Assembly: GCF_004011155.1 (NCBI RefSeq)
Contig: NZ_RJWG01000002.1
Coordinates: 62,001-126,000, forward strand
Source of the DNA: Clostridium prolinivorans
Lineage (GTDB): Bacteria; Bacillota; Clostridia; Clostridiales; Clostridiaceae
DNA: 64,000 nt
Reading direction: 5' to 3'
Below, piece by piece: positions 19,138 to 27,512 of this stretch. Position 1 is the stretch's first letter. Each line of letters begins with the position of its first letter. The translations under genes and the position numbers were made by a program. Under the pieces are notes generated by a model that ran no database searches, had not been told where the DNA came from, and was given only the letters and a program-made list of their open reading frames with translations.

Positions 19138-19281
19138 GATATTATTAACCCACAATAAGCTGTAAATTAATTTATACTATACAGTTTATAATTTTCTAAA
19201 TTTTTATTGCTTATATAGTGGTTAATATTTATAGTAGGTCAATATTTAATAAAAGACTTTTTATAAGATAATCATTATATT
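19138..19281 (+). repeat. Dispersed intergenic palindromic repeat, copy B
   Basis: About 144 bp between rplT and trkH. Left end ATTATTAACCCACAATAAGC, right end AGGTCAATATTTAATAAAAG then AAGATAATCATTATATTA. It has a few extra bases in the centre compared with copies C and D. Confidence 0.8.
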
Positions 19282-19306
19282 AATATATTAATAAATTTTT
19301 TAGAAG

Positions 19307-19352
19307 TATAGCCGAATACTTAATTTTAAATTATAAAATAAGTACCCGGCTA
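19307..19352 (-). terminator. Probable terminator hairpin after rplT
   Basis: Stem TATAGCCGAATACTTA (19307-19322) with TAAGTACCCGGCTA (19339-19352), one mismatch, in the gap downstream of rplT. The T-tract is weak on both strands, so the assignment is tentative. Confidence 0.5.
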
Positions 19353-19486
19353 AAAAAATATACTATAAAATTATAAATATTAATTTCTTAATTATTGTTT
19401 ATTAATAATTATCATTATACTATTAATATAAAAATTTACAACATATTTAATATAAATTTTTATATTAATTAAATAAGAAAAATTTA

Positions 19487-19846
19487 TTATTGATTTAATG
19501 ATTTTTTAGCAGTTTCAACTAATTCACTGAAAGCTTTTGGATCATTTATAGCTATTTCTGAAAGCATTTTTCTATTTATATCAATTCCTGCAAGTTTAAT
19601 TCCATTCATAAATTTTGAATAAGATAATCCGTTCATTCTTGCAGCAGCATTTATTCTTGCTATCCAAAGTTTTCTAAAATCTCTCTTTTTTAATTTTCTT
19701 CCTACATATGCATTTCTAAGTGCTCTTATAACAGTTTCATTAGCTGTCTTAAATAGCTTGCTTTTTCCACCATAATATCCTTTTGCAAGCTTAAGTACTT
19801 TTTTATGATATTTACGAGCGTTCATAGCTCTTTTAACTCTTGCCAT
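19487..19846 (-). CDS. rplT: 50S ribosomal protein L20
   Basis: 119 residues, the standard length. Begins [15 protein letters not shown] and contains [13 protein letters not shown] and the [22 protein letters not shown] block. Binds 23S rRNA early in large-subunit assembly and in many Firmicutes represses its own infC-rpmI-rplT operon. Third gene of that operon, 30 bases after rpmI; start ATG after GGAGG. Confidence 0.98.
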   Translation of the reverse strand: MARVKRAMNARKYHKKVLKLAKGYYGGKSKLFKTANETVIRALRNAYVGRKLKKRDFRKLWIARINAAARMNGLSYSKFMNGIKLAGIDINRKMLSEIAINDPKAFSELVETAKKSLNQ

Positions 19847-19876
19847 TTAAAAAAACCTCCTCCTAGTGCATTAATA

Positions 19877-20074
19877 TTATAGATATGGTAATAATTTTTT
19901 CATTGATTTTTCTTGAGCAGCTGCTACATAATCAGTTTTTCTAAGATTTCTTTTTCTTTTAGAGCTTTTCTTTGTTAATATATGGCTCTTAAATGCTTTA
20001 GCTCTTTTAAGCTTTCCACTTCCTGTTTTCTTAAATCTTTTAGCTGCACCTCTATGTGTCTTCATTTTAGGCAT
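19877..20074 (-). CDS. rpmI: 50S ribosomal protein L35
   Basis: 65 residues, highly basic, with the family pattern [20 protein letters not shown] at the N-terminus and RKTDYV near residue 46. Lies between infC and rplT, with GAGGAGG ahead of its ATG. Confidence 0.98.
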   Translation of the reverse strand: MPKMKTHRGAAKRFKKTGSGKLKRAKAFKSHILTKKSSKRKRNLRKTDYVAAAQEKSMKKLLPYL

Positions 20075-20094
20075 AGTAAAATTCCTCCTCTCAA

Positions 20095-20607
20095 TTATGC
20101 TCTTTTAGGAGCAAGTATCAAAATCATATTCTTTCCTTCTAATTTAGCTGGTTTCTCTATCACACTTACATCTTCAAGTTTACTTGAAAAAGAATTTAAT
20201 ATACTGTAACCTACATGTGAATAATCAGCTTCTCTGCCTCTAAATCTAACAGTGACTTTAACTTTATCACCATCTAGTAAAAATTTTCTAGCATTATTTG
20301 CTTTTATGTTAATATCATGTTCTTCAATAGTAGGGCTTAATCTTATTTCTTTAATGTTTATAACTTTTTGCTTTTTCTTAGCTTCTTTATCTTTTTTAGT
20401 CTGCTCATACAAAAACTTACCAAAATCCATAATCTTACAAACAGGTGGAACGGCAGTTGGAGCTATAAGAACTAAATCTAGTTCTTTTTCTTCAGCTATT
20501 TTCAAAGCTTCTTTTGTTTGAAGAATTCCCAATGGTTCTCCATTATTATCAATTACTCTTACTTCTTTTTCACGTATTTCCTCGTTTAAAAGATAATCTT
20601 TATTAAT
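20095..20607 (-). CDS. infC: Translation initiation factor IF-3, AUU start
   Basis: 170 residues from the proposed start. N-domain (about 1-75, [19 protein letters not shown]) and C-domain (about 80-170, with [13 protein letters not shown]) joined by a Lys-rich linker. The Shine-Dalgarno GGAGGTG is followed eight bases later by ATT-AAT-AAA-GAT, matching the conserved AUU-initiated start of infC in other bacteria. An apparent TTG start at 20622 would place the Shine-Dalgarno inside the gene. IF-3 discriminates against non-AUG starts, so the AUU allows autorepression. First gene of infC-rpmI-rplT. Confidence 0.93.
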   Translation of the reverse strand: MNKDYLLNEEIREKEVRVIDNNGEPLGILQTKEALKIAEEKELDLVLIAPTAVPPVCKIMDFGKFLYEQTKKDKEAKKKQKVINIKEIRLSPTIEEHDINIKANNARKFLLDGDKVKVTVRFRGREADYSHVGYSILNSFSSKLEDVSVIEKPAKLEGKNMILILAPKRA

Positions 20608-20624
20608 AATTTTCACCTCCAAAA

Positions 20625-20757
20625 TATTAATATAAATTAAAAAAAGGACAGCAAAAGCCGTCCTTTAAATAGCTCAACACTAAAAGTTAACCTATTAAAA
20701 CCTCTTTAGCAAAGCCTCAAGGTGAGAAACGGCTGTTTCTACTTAATTCAACATTAA
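20625..20757 (-). promoter_or_regulatory. infC-rpmI-rplT leader with attenuator (L20-leader-like)
   Basis: The minus-strand leader between the promoter and infC contains a terminator hairpin AAAGGACGGC-TTTT-GCTGTCCTTT (about 20667-20642) with seven T just after it, and upstream structured sequence that could form an alternative pairing. Position and form match the L20/IF-3 leader class, in which L20 or IF-3 feedback triggers termination. I could not confirm the pseudoknot. Confidence 0.7.
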
Positions 20758-20759
20758 CA

Positions 20760-20788
20760 ATTTTATATTTTATTTCATAATTTGTCAA
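20760..20788 (-). promoter_or_regulatory. Sigma-A promoter of infC operon
   Basis: Minus strand TTGACA (20788-20783), 17-base spacer, TAAAAT (20765-20760). Correctly placed just upstream of the leader. Confidence 0.75.
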
Positions 20789-20795
20789 TAGATTT

Positions 20796-21695
20796 TTATG
20801 ATTTTATTTTTGATTTTATATTTTTACACATATTACATTTATCACAAAATTTAACCCTATCTCCAAATACACTTGTAATAGTATCTAAAATTTCTTTGTT
20901 GCTGCAATTTTCTTTACCATGAATTATTATATTTTTAGGTGCATTTGTAATAAGTGCACTTATAAGCATATCATCAATACTTATAGCTCCAGAAAATTTA
21001 TCATCACTTAAATCACTAAATAATATATCCATTATATCATTCCCAAAACCATCTTGCAAAATATAATTTTCATTGCCTTCAATTATAATGTTGATTTTTT
21101 CTATTTTACTTTCTTGAAGATCTACAAAATATTTTAAAAGTTTTATAAATTCACTATATTCTTTTTCTACCATATAATTTTCTACTACTTTATCAATTAT
21201 ACTTTCTAAATCATTTATAAACTCTTTCATTCTAAATCTGATAAAACCATTTATGTTGATTTCTTTATTTTCTTCAATGCAATCTGTTATCTTTTGAATT
21301 ATAGAATTTTTTCTATTTCTATAAAATACCATATTTTCATTTGTTATAGGTCCTTTATTTTTTAAAGCTTTTAAGCTTAAATTTTTAATTTCTTTAATTT
21401 CATCATACTTTAAAAAGAAATAAGTATTAGTTATAAAATTATGTATTTCTTTTTTGTAAAATTCATCAATAACTAAATCATATAAAATATCAGCCATATA
21501 AAAATTAAATATTTTTGTAAGCTTAGAATCATAAGCATTCTCATCACAAAATATCTTTAAGAAGTGAGTATTGTTATCTATGCTTTCTGAAAAGCCTACT
21601 GTTATGTTTCTTTCATTAAAATATTGCTTCATTTCACTTACTTTTTCTACTATATCTTCTTTAAATTTATCATATACAACTGTTAAAAGCAGCAT
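20796..21695 (-). CDS. ytxC: Putative sporulation protein YtxC
   Basis: 299 residues. The all-helical middle (EFIKLLKYFVDLQESKIEKINI) and a C-terminal CDKCNMCKN Cys cluster follow the pattern of YtxC-like sporulation proteins, which have no known biochemical function. In Bacillus and clostridia the gene is usually near infC and thrS, as here. No signal peptide or membrane segment. Start ATG after AAGGGAG. Confidence 0.8.
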   Translation of the reverse strand: MLLLTVVYDKFKEDIVEKVSEMKQYFNERNITVGFSESIDNNTHFLKIFCDENAYDSKLTKIFNFYMADILYDLVIDEFYKKEIHNFITNTYFFLKYDEIKEIKNLSLKALKNKGPITNENMVFYRNRKNSIIQKITDCIEENKEININGFIRFRMKEFINDLESIIDKVVENYMVEKEYSEFIKLLKYFVDLQESKIEKINIIIEGNENYILQDGFGNDIMDILFSDLSDDKFSGAISIDDMLISALITNAPKNIIIHGKENCSNKEILDTITSVFGDRVKFCDKCNMCKNIKSKIKS

Positions 21696-22064
21696 ATTTG
21701 ATACACTCCCTTCTTATACTATTATGTGTTTAAAGAAAATGTATATGCAAAATTAATTAAACAATTATCGACAAAACTAAAATTATATAAATTTTTATAA
21801 ATATAATTTTATAAAAATCTAATATTAATGCTTATCAAAATAAACTCTTATTTATAATATAAACATAAAAAATAATAGCAATTTCAAAATTACTATCTAT
21901 AAAAATAAAATGTATATTCTATGCTTAGAATTATTATTTTATTAAATTCTCTATTGTATATTTATAATAAATATATTAATAAAACTTTCTGTAGTTGAAA
22001 TAATTTATATTTAAATTTATATTTAATTGTAATAATGTTATTATATACAGGAGTTGAATTTATT
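21696..22064. other. AT-rich gap without recognised features
   Basis: Divergent intergenic region of about 370 bases between ytxC and the DUF6873 gene. It must contain the promoters of both, but I see no convincing consensus boxes, hairpin or repeat in it. Confidence 0.5.
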
Positions 22065-22763
22065 ATGAAAATTATTTTTATAGATTATAGAGCAACAAAT
22101 GAGGAGAAAGAAAATTTAGGGAAATTAGGTTATAAAGTACTTACAGTTCCTCCTAACAATAATTTATATGAAGCTGTATGTGGACACCCTGATATGCTTT
22201 TACATGTATTAAATGAAAATACTATTATAGTACATAAAGATATGGATTTAAAATTTATTGATTTTCTAAAAAGTCAAAATATAAATGTTATTTTTTCAGA
22301 AAAAAGTTTAAGCAGTAATTACCCTTTAGATATAATTTTAAATGCAGTAAATTTAGATAATATTTTTATGCATAATATAAAATATACAGATAGTGTTTTA
22401 CTTAAAATGATAAAACATAAAAAGATAATAAATGTTAAACAAGGTTATAGTAAATGTTCTACAGCAATTGTAAGAAATAATGCTGTAATGACAAGTGATA
22501 AAAAAATTGCAAAAAGTCTTTATGAAGAAGGAATTGATGTACTTTTATTGCCTCCTGGAGATATTTTGCTTCCCTATTTAAATTATGGATTTATAGGCGG
22601 GTGTTGTGGACTTTTAGAAGACAATATTATTGCTTTTTATGGCGATTTACACAATTATTTATATGGCAAAGATGTATTTGATTTTTTAAAAAAGCATAAA
22701 GTAGAACCTGTATTTTTAAGTAAAGGTAAACTTATAGATAGAGGAAGTATACTTACAATATAA
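22065..22763 (+). CDS. DUF6873 family protein with amidinotransferase (GME)-like fold
   Basis: About 232 residues from the chosen Met, which has AGGAG 11 bases upstream; the frame also contains an earlier ATG at 22035. Recognisable blocks are the VCGHPDML region (about residue 44), KQGYSKCSTAIV (about 126), DVLLLPPGDILLPYLNYGFIGG and the GGCCGL Cys pair (about 176-181). The pattern matches a clostridial family annotated as GME-fold, related in shape to arginine deiminase/amidinotransferases, with no established function. Soluble, no signal peptide. Monocistronic, with a strong terminator downstream. Confidence 0.7.
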   Translation: MKIIFIDYRATNEEKENLGKLGYKVLTVPPNNNLYEAVCGHPDMLLHVLNENTIIVHKDMDLKFIDFLKSQNINVIFSEKSLSSNYPLDIILNAVNLDNIFMHNIKYTDSVLLKMIKHKKIINVKQGYSKCSTAIVRNNAVMTSDKKIAKSLYEEGIDVLLLPPGDILLPYLNYGFIGGCCGLLEDNIIAFYGDLHNYLYGKDVFDFLKKHKVEPVFLSKGKLIDRGSILTI

Positions 22764-22845
22764 AACAGTATTTACTATAGAAGTATTTATATTTTAAATC
22801 TTGCATTATAATATACTTGAACCATTGTAGTATACTTACAATATA

Positions 22846-22897
22846 AAATAAAGCAGTAACCAAAATACTAAATTATAATTTTGGTACTGCTTTATTT
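22846..22897 (+). terminator. Terminator of the DUF6873 gene
   Basis: Stem AAATAAAGCAGTA (22846-22858) with TACTGCTTTATTT (22885-22897), extended inward by CCAAAAT/ATTTTGG, followed by a T-run. Confidence 0.88.
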
Positions 22898-22904
22898 TTT
22901 AATA

Positions 22905-23111
22905 TTATTATCATCTCACAAAGGTCTTTTTATTAAATATTTATCAATTATAGCTAATCTCTATCAAGTACTCCAGCATGTATCATGCTATCACTTGATA
23001 CATGTAAAATAAAAAGTTCTTTATGTATAGATATAATAGAAATTTAAAAATACTATAAATTGTATAGTGGAAATTAATTTACAGCTTATTATGAATTAAT
23101 AATATTATATA
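22905..23111 (-). repeat. Dispersed intergenic palindromic repeat, copy E, with an insertion
   Basis: Inverse orientation. The conserved ends are 22911-22946 (CTCACAAAGGTC side) and 23046-23108 (ATAGTGGAAATTAATTTAC side). The centre is longer than in other copies and holds a nested hairpin: TATCAAGT (22962-22969) pairs with ACTTGATA (22993-23000) around AGCATG (22975-22980) and CATGCT (22984-22989). Confidence 0.75.
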
Positions 23112-23243
23112 TTAAAAACTATTTTAAAGAAACAAATAGAACTAAAATTACAGCTATAGATTATAGATTAATCATATTTATATATTAAAAAACTATATAT
23201 AAATTAAAAAACTATATATTAAAATTTGTATATTAAAATATTA

Positions 23244-23278
23244 AAAAGCTGTTTTAAGATAAATCTTAAAACAGCTTT

Positions 23279-23279
<1 letters not shown>
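23244..23279 (-). terminator. Terminator of the tRNA cluster
   Basis: 17-bp stem AAAAGCTGTTTTAAGAT (23244-23260) with 23263-23279, two-base loop, T-run on the minus strand, directly after the CCA end of tRNA-Cys. Confidence 0.9.
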
Positions 23280-23353
<74 letters not shown>

Positions 23354-23357
23354 ATAC

Positions 23358-23432
23358 TGGAGCGGAAGACGGGATTCGAACCCGCAACTTTCACCTTGGC
23401 AAGGTGACGCTCTACCATTGAGTCACTCCGGC
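23358..23432 (-). tRNA. tRNA-Gly (GCC)
   Basis: 75 nt with encoded CCA. Anticodon loop TTGGCAA within CACCTTGGCAAGGTG; T-arm GGTTCGAATCC. Confidence 0.96.
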
Positions 23433-23436
23433 AAAA

Positions 23437-23512
<76 letters not shown>

Positions 23513-23530
23513 TTAATATTATTAAATAAA

Positions 23531-23607
23531 TGGCGACCCAGAAGGGGCTCGAACCCTCGACCTCCGGCGTGACAGGCCGGCACTCTAACCAACTGAGCCA
23601 CTGGGCC
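23531..23607 (-). tRNA. tRNA-Asp (GTC)
   Basis: 77 nt with encoded CCA. Anticodon loop CTGTCAC within GCCGGCCTGTCACGCCGG; acceptor GGCCCAG with CTGGGTC. Confidence 0.96.
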
Positions 23608-23611
23608 ATAG

Positions 23612-23687
23612 TGGTGGGCACAACAGGGCTCGAACCTGTGACCCTCTGCTTGTAAGGCAGATGCTCTCCCAGCTGAGCTATGCGCCC
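23612..23687 (-). tRNA. tRNA-Val (TAC)
   Basis: 76 nt with encoded CCA. Anticodon loop CTTACAA within CTGCCTTACAAGCAG; acceptor GGGCGCA with TGTGCCC. First gene of the cluster. Its anticodon reads GUA, the specifier of the valS T-box. Confidence 0.96.
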
Positions 23688-23713
23688 ACTAATTATCACT
23701 TAAGACAATTAAA

Positions 23714-23742
23714 ATTATATAATGTTAAAGTTGAATTGTCAA
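23714..23742 (-). promoter_or_regulatory. Perfect sigma-A promoter of the tRNA cluster
   Basis: TTGACA (23742-23737), exactly 17 bases, TATAAT (23719-23714): full consensus at ideal spacing, 27 bases before tRNA-Val. Confidence 0.92.
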
Positions 23743-23834
23743 TATGTTTTTTATTCAAAAGGCATTTTGTGATTGATTTATGATAATGTCTTCATTATAT
23801 CGTAATTTATGTTGATAACTGGACAAAAATAATT

Positions 23835-23860
23835 AAAAAAGCACCAATAAAACTGGTGCT
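23835..23860 (-). terminator. Terminator of hslO
   Basis: AGCACCA / TGGTGCT hairpin (23860-23854 with 23846-23840) followed by six T on the minus strand. Confidence 0.8.
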
Positions 23861-24048
23861 AATATTATAAAAATTTTGAAACATTTTTTAAAATGCTTGA
23901 TATATGTTTTTATTTAAAAGACATTTTTGCTTGCTTTTATAAATATTACTTGCTTTTGTAAATATATTTTATGTAGAAAATTTTTAAATTTATCTATATA
24001 AAATATAATAATAAATATATAGATAAATAAATATATTTATATTTATTA

Positions 24049-24933
24049 TTACATAGTTGCTTTTTTTAAAATCTCACCTATTTCTTTATTTGTAAATATA
24101 TAAGAGGTATTACAGAAATGACATTTTACTTCTTCATCTTTGCCTTCGTTGTATATTTCTTCTAAATCTTTTTTTCCTATGCTTATAAGTGCTTTTTCTA
24201 CTCTATCTCTTGAACAATCACATTTAAACTCTGGCTTAATACTATCTAATATATTTAAATTCATATCTTCAAATATAAAATTTAATATATCTTCAATAGT
24301 CATTCCTTTTTTAATAAGTTCAGTTATAGAAGGTATATCCTGAAGCCTATAAGTTATTAAATCTGCTGTAAGTTCATCAGCACCAGGCATCATCTGTATT
24401 ATAAATCCTCCTGCAGCTTCTATACTTAAATCAGTTCCAACTAATACTCCAAGTCCTACTGCTGATGGAGTTTGTTCGGAAACAGTAAAATAATAAGCTA
24501 AATCGTCTCCTATTTCACCTGTATATATAGGAACTTGACCTACATAAGGCTCTTTCAATCCCATATCTCTTATAACAAGTAAGTTCCCATTTTTACCTAT
24601 TGCTCCTCCAACATCTAATTTCCCTTTACTGTTTGCAGGAAGTTCTACAGATGGATTCCCAATATATCCTTTTACCTTTCCATTAGGATAAGCTGTTACT
24701 ACAACTCCTTCTGCTTTTCCTCCTCCAGAAATTTGTATAGTTAAAGTTTCTTTTTCAGATTTTAACATAGCTCCCATAAGGCTCCCTGCTGTAAGCATTC
24801 TTCCTAAGGCTGCAGCTGCTGTAGCAGAACAATTATGTATTTTAGAAGCTTTATCTACAAGTTCTGTAGTTATAGCTCCAAATATTCTTATATTTCCATT
24901 TTGAGCTGTTGCTCTTACTAATTTATCAGCCAT
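24049..24933 (-). CDS. hslO: Redox-regulated chaperone Hsp33
   Basis: 294 residues, normal length. The N-terminal chaperone domain contains [17 protein letters not shown] and the [23 protein letters not shown] block. The C-terminal redox switch has the zinc ligands as CDC (near residue 238) and CHFC (near residue 270), the expected C-x-C and C-x2-C. Oxidation releases zinc and activates holdase activity in the cytoplasm. Start ATG after AGGAGG; monocistronic with its own terminator. Confidence 0.96.
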   Translation of the reverse strand: MADKLVRATAQNGNIRIFGAITTELVDKASKIHNCSATAAAALGRMLTAGSLMGAMLKSEKETLTIQISGGGKAEGVVVTAYPNGKVKGYIGNPSVELPANSKGKLDVGGAIGKNGNLLVIRDMGLKEPYVGQVPIYTGEIGDDLAYYFTVSEQTPSAVGLGVLVGTDLSIEAAGGFIIQMMPGADELTADLITYRLQDIPSITELIKKGMTIEDILNFIFEDMNLNILDSIKPEFKCDCSRDRVEKALISIGKKDLEEIYNEGKDEEVKCHFCNTSYIFTNKEIGEILKKATM

Positions 24934-25046
24934 TTTTACCTCCTTACAAATAACAAATCGTAAAATAATTTTTACGATAATTATAAAAAATTTATCACAA
25001 ATTTGTTTTCAAATATATTATTGTATATTATTGTTTATAAACTGCT

Positions 25047-25787
25047 TTAATTTTTTTTAAGTACATATACTATTCTTTCACATTCATCATCTATAGGAAG
25101 ATTTTCATAATTATTTAATTTTTCAACAATTTTAAATCCTATATTTTTTAATAAATTATCTAAATAGTTTGTTGTATATGCTTTTTCTATATGTTCTTCA
25201 TCAAATCTTTTATACAAATTATCTTCTTTTATAAAAAAAATTAAATTCATTTGAACTATATCATTTTCAGTAAAGTTATCCCATATATATACTACATTAT
25301 CATTGTCAAAAGTAAAAGTATTATTTCCTAATATATTAATGAGTTTATAGTAAGAGTTAATATCAAAAATAAATATTCCATTGTTTTTCAAGTGATTATA
25401 AACTGAATTAAAATAAGCATTTAAGTCATTTTCTTCAATAATATAATTTGTAGAATCAAGACAGCAGGTTATAAGATCAAATTTACGATTTAAATTTAAT
25501 TTTGATATATCCTGACATATAAATTTTGCTTTTATTTTTAAAGCTCTTAATTTTTCTTCTGCTTTTGTAAGCATTTGACTTGATAGATCTACAGCCCATG
25601 TATTTTTAAAATATCTAGATAATTCTAAAGTCATGTTTCCTGTACCACAAGCTAAATCAAGATAATCATTTCTTTCTAAATTTAATTTTTCACATATTTC
25701 TAAAATCTTGTCTGCCCATTTTTTATAATCTATATCTGAATTTATCAATTCATCATAAATATATGCAAACTCTTCATATTGACTCAT
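25047..25787 (-). CDS. Class I SAM-dependent methyltransferase
   Basis: About 246 residues from the Met at 25787 (AAAGGAAG upstream; the frame itself opens 36 bases earlier). AdoMet-binding motif I is YLDLACGTGNMTLELSR, the ribose-binding acidic end is WAVDLSSQML, and motif IV appears as DLITCCLDSTNYI. The C-terminal part (WDNFTENDIVQMNL, then LLKNIGFKIVEKLNNY) is the substrate side and gives no clear specificity. Lies upstream of hslO in reading direction with about 110 bases between, so possibly read together. Confidence 0.85.
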   Translation of the reverse strand: MSQYEEFAYIYDELINSDIDYKKWADKILEICEKLNLERNDYLDLACGTGNMTLELSRYFKNTWAVDLSSQMLTKAEEKLRALKIKAKFICQDISKLNLNRKFDLITCCLDSTNYIIEENDLNAYFNSVYNHLKNNGIFIFDINSYYKLINILGNNTFTFDNDNVVYIWDNFTENDIVQMNLIFFIKEDNLYKRFDEEHIEKAYTTNYLDNLLKNIGFKIVEKLNNYENLPIDDECERIVYVLKKN

Positions 25788-25859
25788 TAAAATTTCTTCC
25801 TTTCTAAGCACAATTATGCTCAAAGTAAATAATATATATTTCTGCTGTATAAGTCAATA

Positions 25860-26147
25860 TTATTTTTTTATATCCTCATATTTAAAATCTATATATCCAT
25901 CATTCATAATAATTTCTTTATTTTTAGGAAGATTTAATTCTTTTTTCCTTTTTGTCATTATACCTCCTATACGTCCAGTTTCTTCTGCTGTCAAAGAACT
26001 CCATCCATATTTATCTACTTTATCACTTAAGCCTAGTTCTTCTGCTATTTCATATTTTATTGTCTCTCTAAGTTTTTCCATTTCAGTTAGTTCTCTATTA
26101 GACTTTAATTTTGCTTTAATAACTTTTTTAAGTGGTGTTTTACCCAT
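25860..26147 (-). CDS. Small acid-soluble spore protein, alpha/beta type
   Basis: 95 residues. The core KYEIAEELGLSDKVDKYGWS followed by LTAEETGRIGGIMTKR matches the two conserved blocks of alpha/beta SASPs, which coat DNA in the spore core. YEIAEELG occupies the place of the GPR protease cleavage site. The N-terminal 30 residues are Lys-rich and longer than in typical SspA/B, so it resembles the SspF-like or minor clostridial group. Start ATG after AGGGGG. Expected to be forespore-expressed, though I did not identify a sigma-G promoter. Confidence 0.85.
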   Translation of the reverse strand: MGKTPLKKVIKAKLKSNRELTEMEKLRETIKYEIAEELGLSDKVDKYGWSSLTAEETGRIGGIMTKRKKELNLPKNKEIIMNDGYIDFKYEDIKK

Positions 26148-26322
26148 AAATTTTATACCCCCTATTATATACTATATTTTTTATTTTTAACTTAGGGGAT
26201 TATATTTATTCATATATAAAAATTTTAATCATTTTATTATTTTTTATGAATATATTATATAATTAATTATATTTTGTTGAGAATATTTCAAACAGTGTAA
26301 AGGAAATTTTTTAATGAATATA

Positions 26323-26469
26323 TTATATAATTAACTCACAATAAGCTGTAAATTAATTTCCACTATACAATTTATACTGTTTCTAAATTTCTATTATATA
26401 TAGTGATCAATATTTAATAAAAAGATTTTTTGCGAGATAATCACTATATTTAGATAATCATTATATTTA
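26323..26469 (+). repeat. Dispersed intergenic palindromic repeat, copy C, with duplicated right end
   Basis: Left end TTAACTCACAATAAGC, then AAATTAATTTCCACTATAC, and right end GTGATCAATATTTAATAAA then GCGAGATAATCAC. The terminal 17 bases are tandemly duplicated: 26436-26452 and 26453-26469 differ at one position. It occupies the middle of the 400-base gap between oppF and the SASP gene. Confidence 0.8.
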
Positions 26470-26530
26470 TATCTATAAAAAATTTTTTATACTCTAATAT
26501 ATTTAGTATACTATACATATTATTTACAAT

Positions 26531-26558
26531 AAAAAAAGATGGAGAAATTCCCCATCTA
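26531..26558 (-). terminator. Terminator of the opp operon
   Basis: Minus-strand AGATGGGGAATTTCTCCATCT hairpin with one non-paired position, followed by seven T; it starts at the oppF stop codon. Confidence 0.85.
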
Positions 26559-27512
26559 GAAAAGATGACAAGCTACAAAGTGATCTTTTTCAATTTCCTT
26601 AAATTCTGGTCTTTTTTCATGACAAATAGGTTTAGCATACTTACATCTAGCTGCAAATCTGCATCCTGGTTTTGGATTTATTGGACTTGGCACTTCTCCT
26701 TCAATAACAATTCTTTGCCTTTTCCTTTCTGTTTCAGGATCAGGAATAGGAATAGCTGATAAAAGTGCTTGAGTATAAGGGTGCAAAGGCTTATCATACA
26801 AAACATTACTACCTGCAAGTTCTACCATAGTACCTAAATACATAACTCCAACTCTGTCAGATATATGCTTAACCATAGAAAGATCATGGGCAATAAATAA
26901 ATAAGTAAGTCCTAGCTCCTTTTGAAGATTAATAAGCAAATTTACAATTTGTGCTTGTATAGATACATCAAGAGCTGAAATAGGCTCATCGCATACAATA
27001 AACTCAGGTTCTATAGCAAGAGCTCTTGCTATACCTATTCTTTGTCTTTGACCTCCTGAAAATTCATGTGGAAATCTAGAGGCATGCTCTTTATTTAACC
27101 CTACAAGCTCTAAAAGTTTATATATTCTGTTAGTTCTTTCTTTTCCAGTATATAAGTTGTGTATGTCAATTCCTTCGCCAATAATATCTCCTACAGTCAT
27201 TCTCGGATTTAATGAAGCATATGGATCTTGAAATATTATTTGTGCCCTTCTTGTAAATTTTTTCTTTTCTTTATGATTTAATTTATGAATATCTACACCA
27301 TCAAATAATACTTTACCATCAGTTGCTTCATATAATCCCATTACAGTTCTGCCGCAAGTTGTTTTACCACAACCTGATTCTCCAACCAAACCTAATGTTT
27401 CACCTTTTTTTATATTAAAACTTACATCATCTACTGCTTTTAATACAGCATCTTTACCAACTTTAAAGTATTTTTTTAAATTTTTAACCTCAATTAGATT
27501 TTGTTCTGCCAT
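26556..27512 (-). CDS. oppF: Oligopeptide ABC transporter ATPase OppF
   Basis: 318 residues. Walker A GESGCGKT (about 41-48), signature FSGGQRQRIGIARAL (about 154), Walker B FIVCDEP, H-loop IAHDLS, and the C-terminal oligopeptide extension with Cys residues (PGCRFAARCKYAKPICHEKRP, NPKPGC) that in some Opp/Dpp ATPases bind an Fe-S cluster. Pairs with OppD under the OppBC channel. Its start overlaps the oppD end by one base; last gene of oppABCDF. Confidence 0.96.
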   Translation of the reverse strand: MAEQNLIEVKNLKKYFKVGKDAVLKAVDDVSFNIKKGETLGLVGESGCGKTTCGRTVMGLYEATDGKVLFDGVDIHKLNHKEKKKFTRRAQIIFQDPYASLNPRMTVGDIIGEGIDIHNLYTGKERTNRIYKLLELVGLNKEHASRFPHEFSGGQRQRIGIARALAIEPEFIVCDEPISALDVSIQAQIVNLLINLQKELGLTYLFIAHDLSMVKHISDRVGVMYLGTMVELAGSNVLYDKPLHPYTQALLSAIPIPDPETERKRQRIVIEGEVPSPINPKPGCRFAARCKYAKPICHEKRPEFKEIEKDHFVACHLF

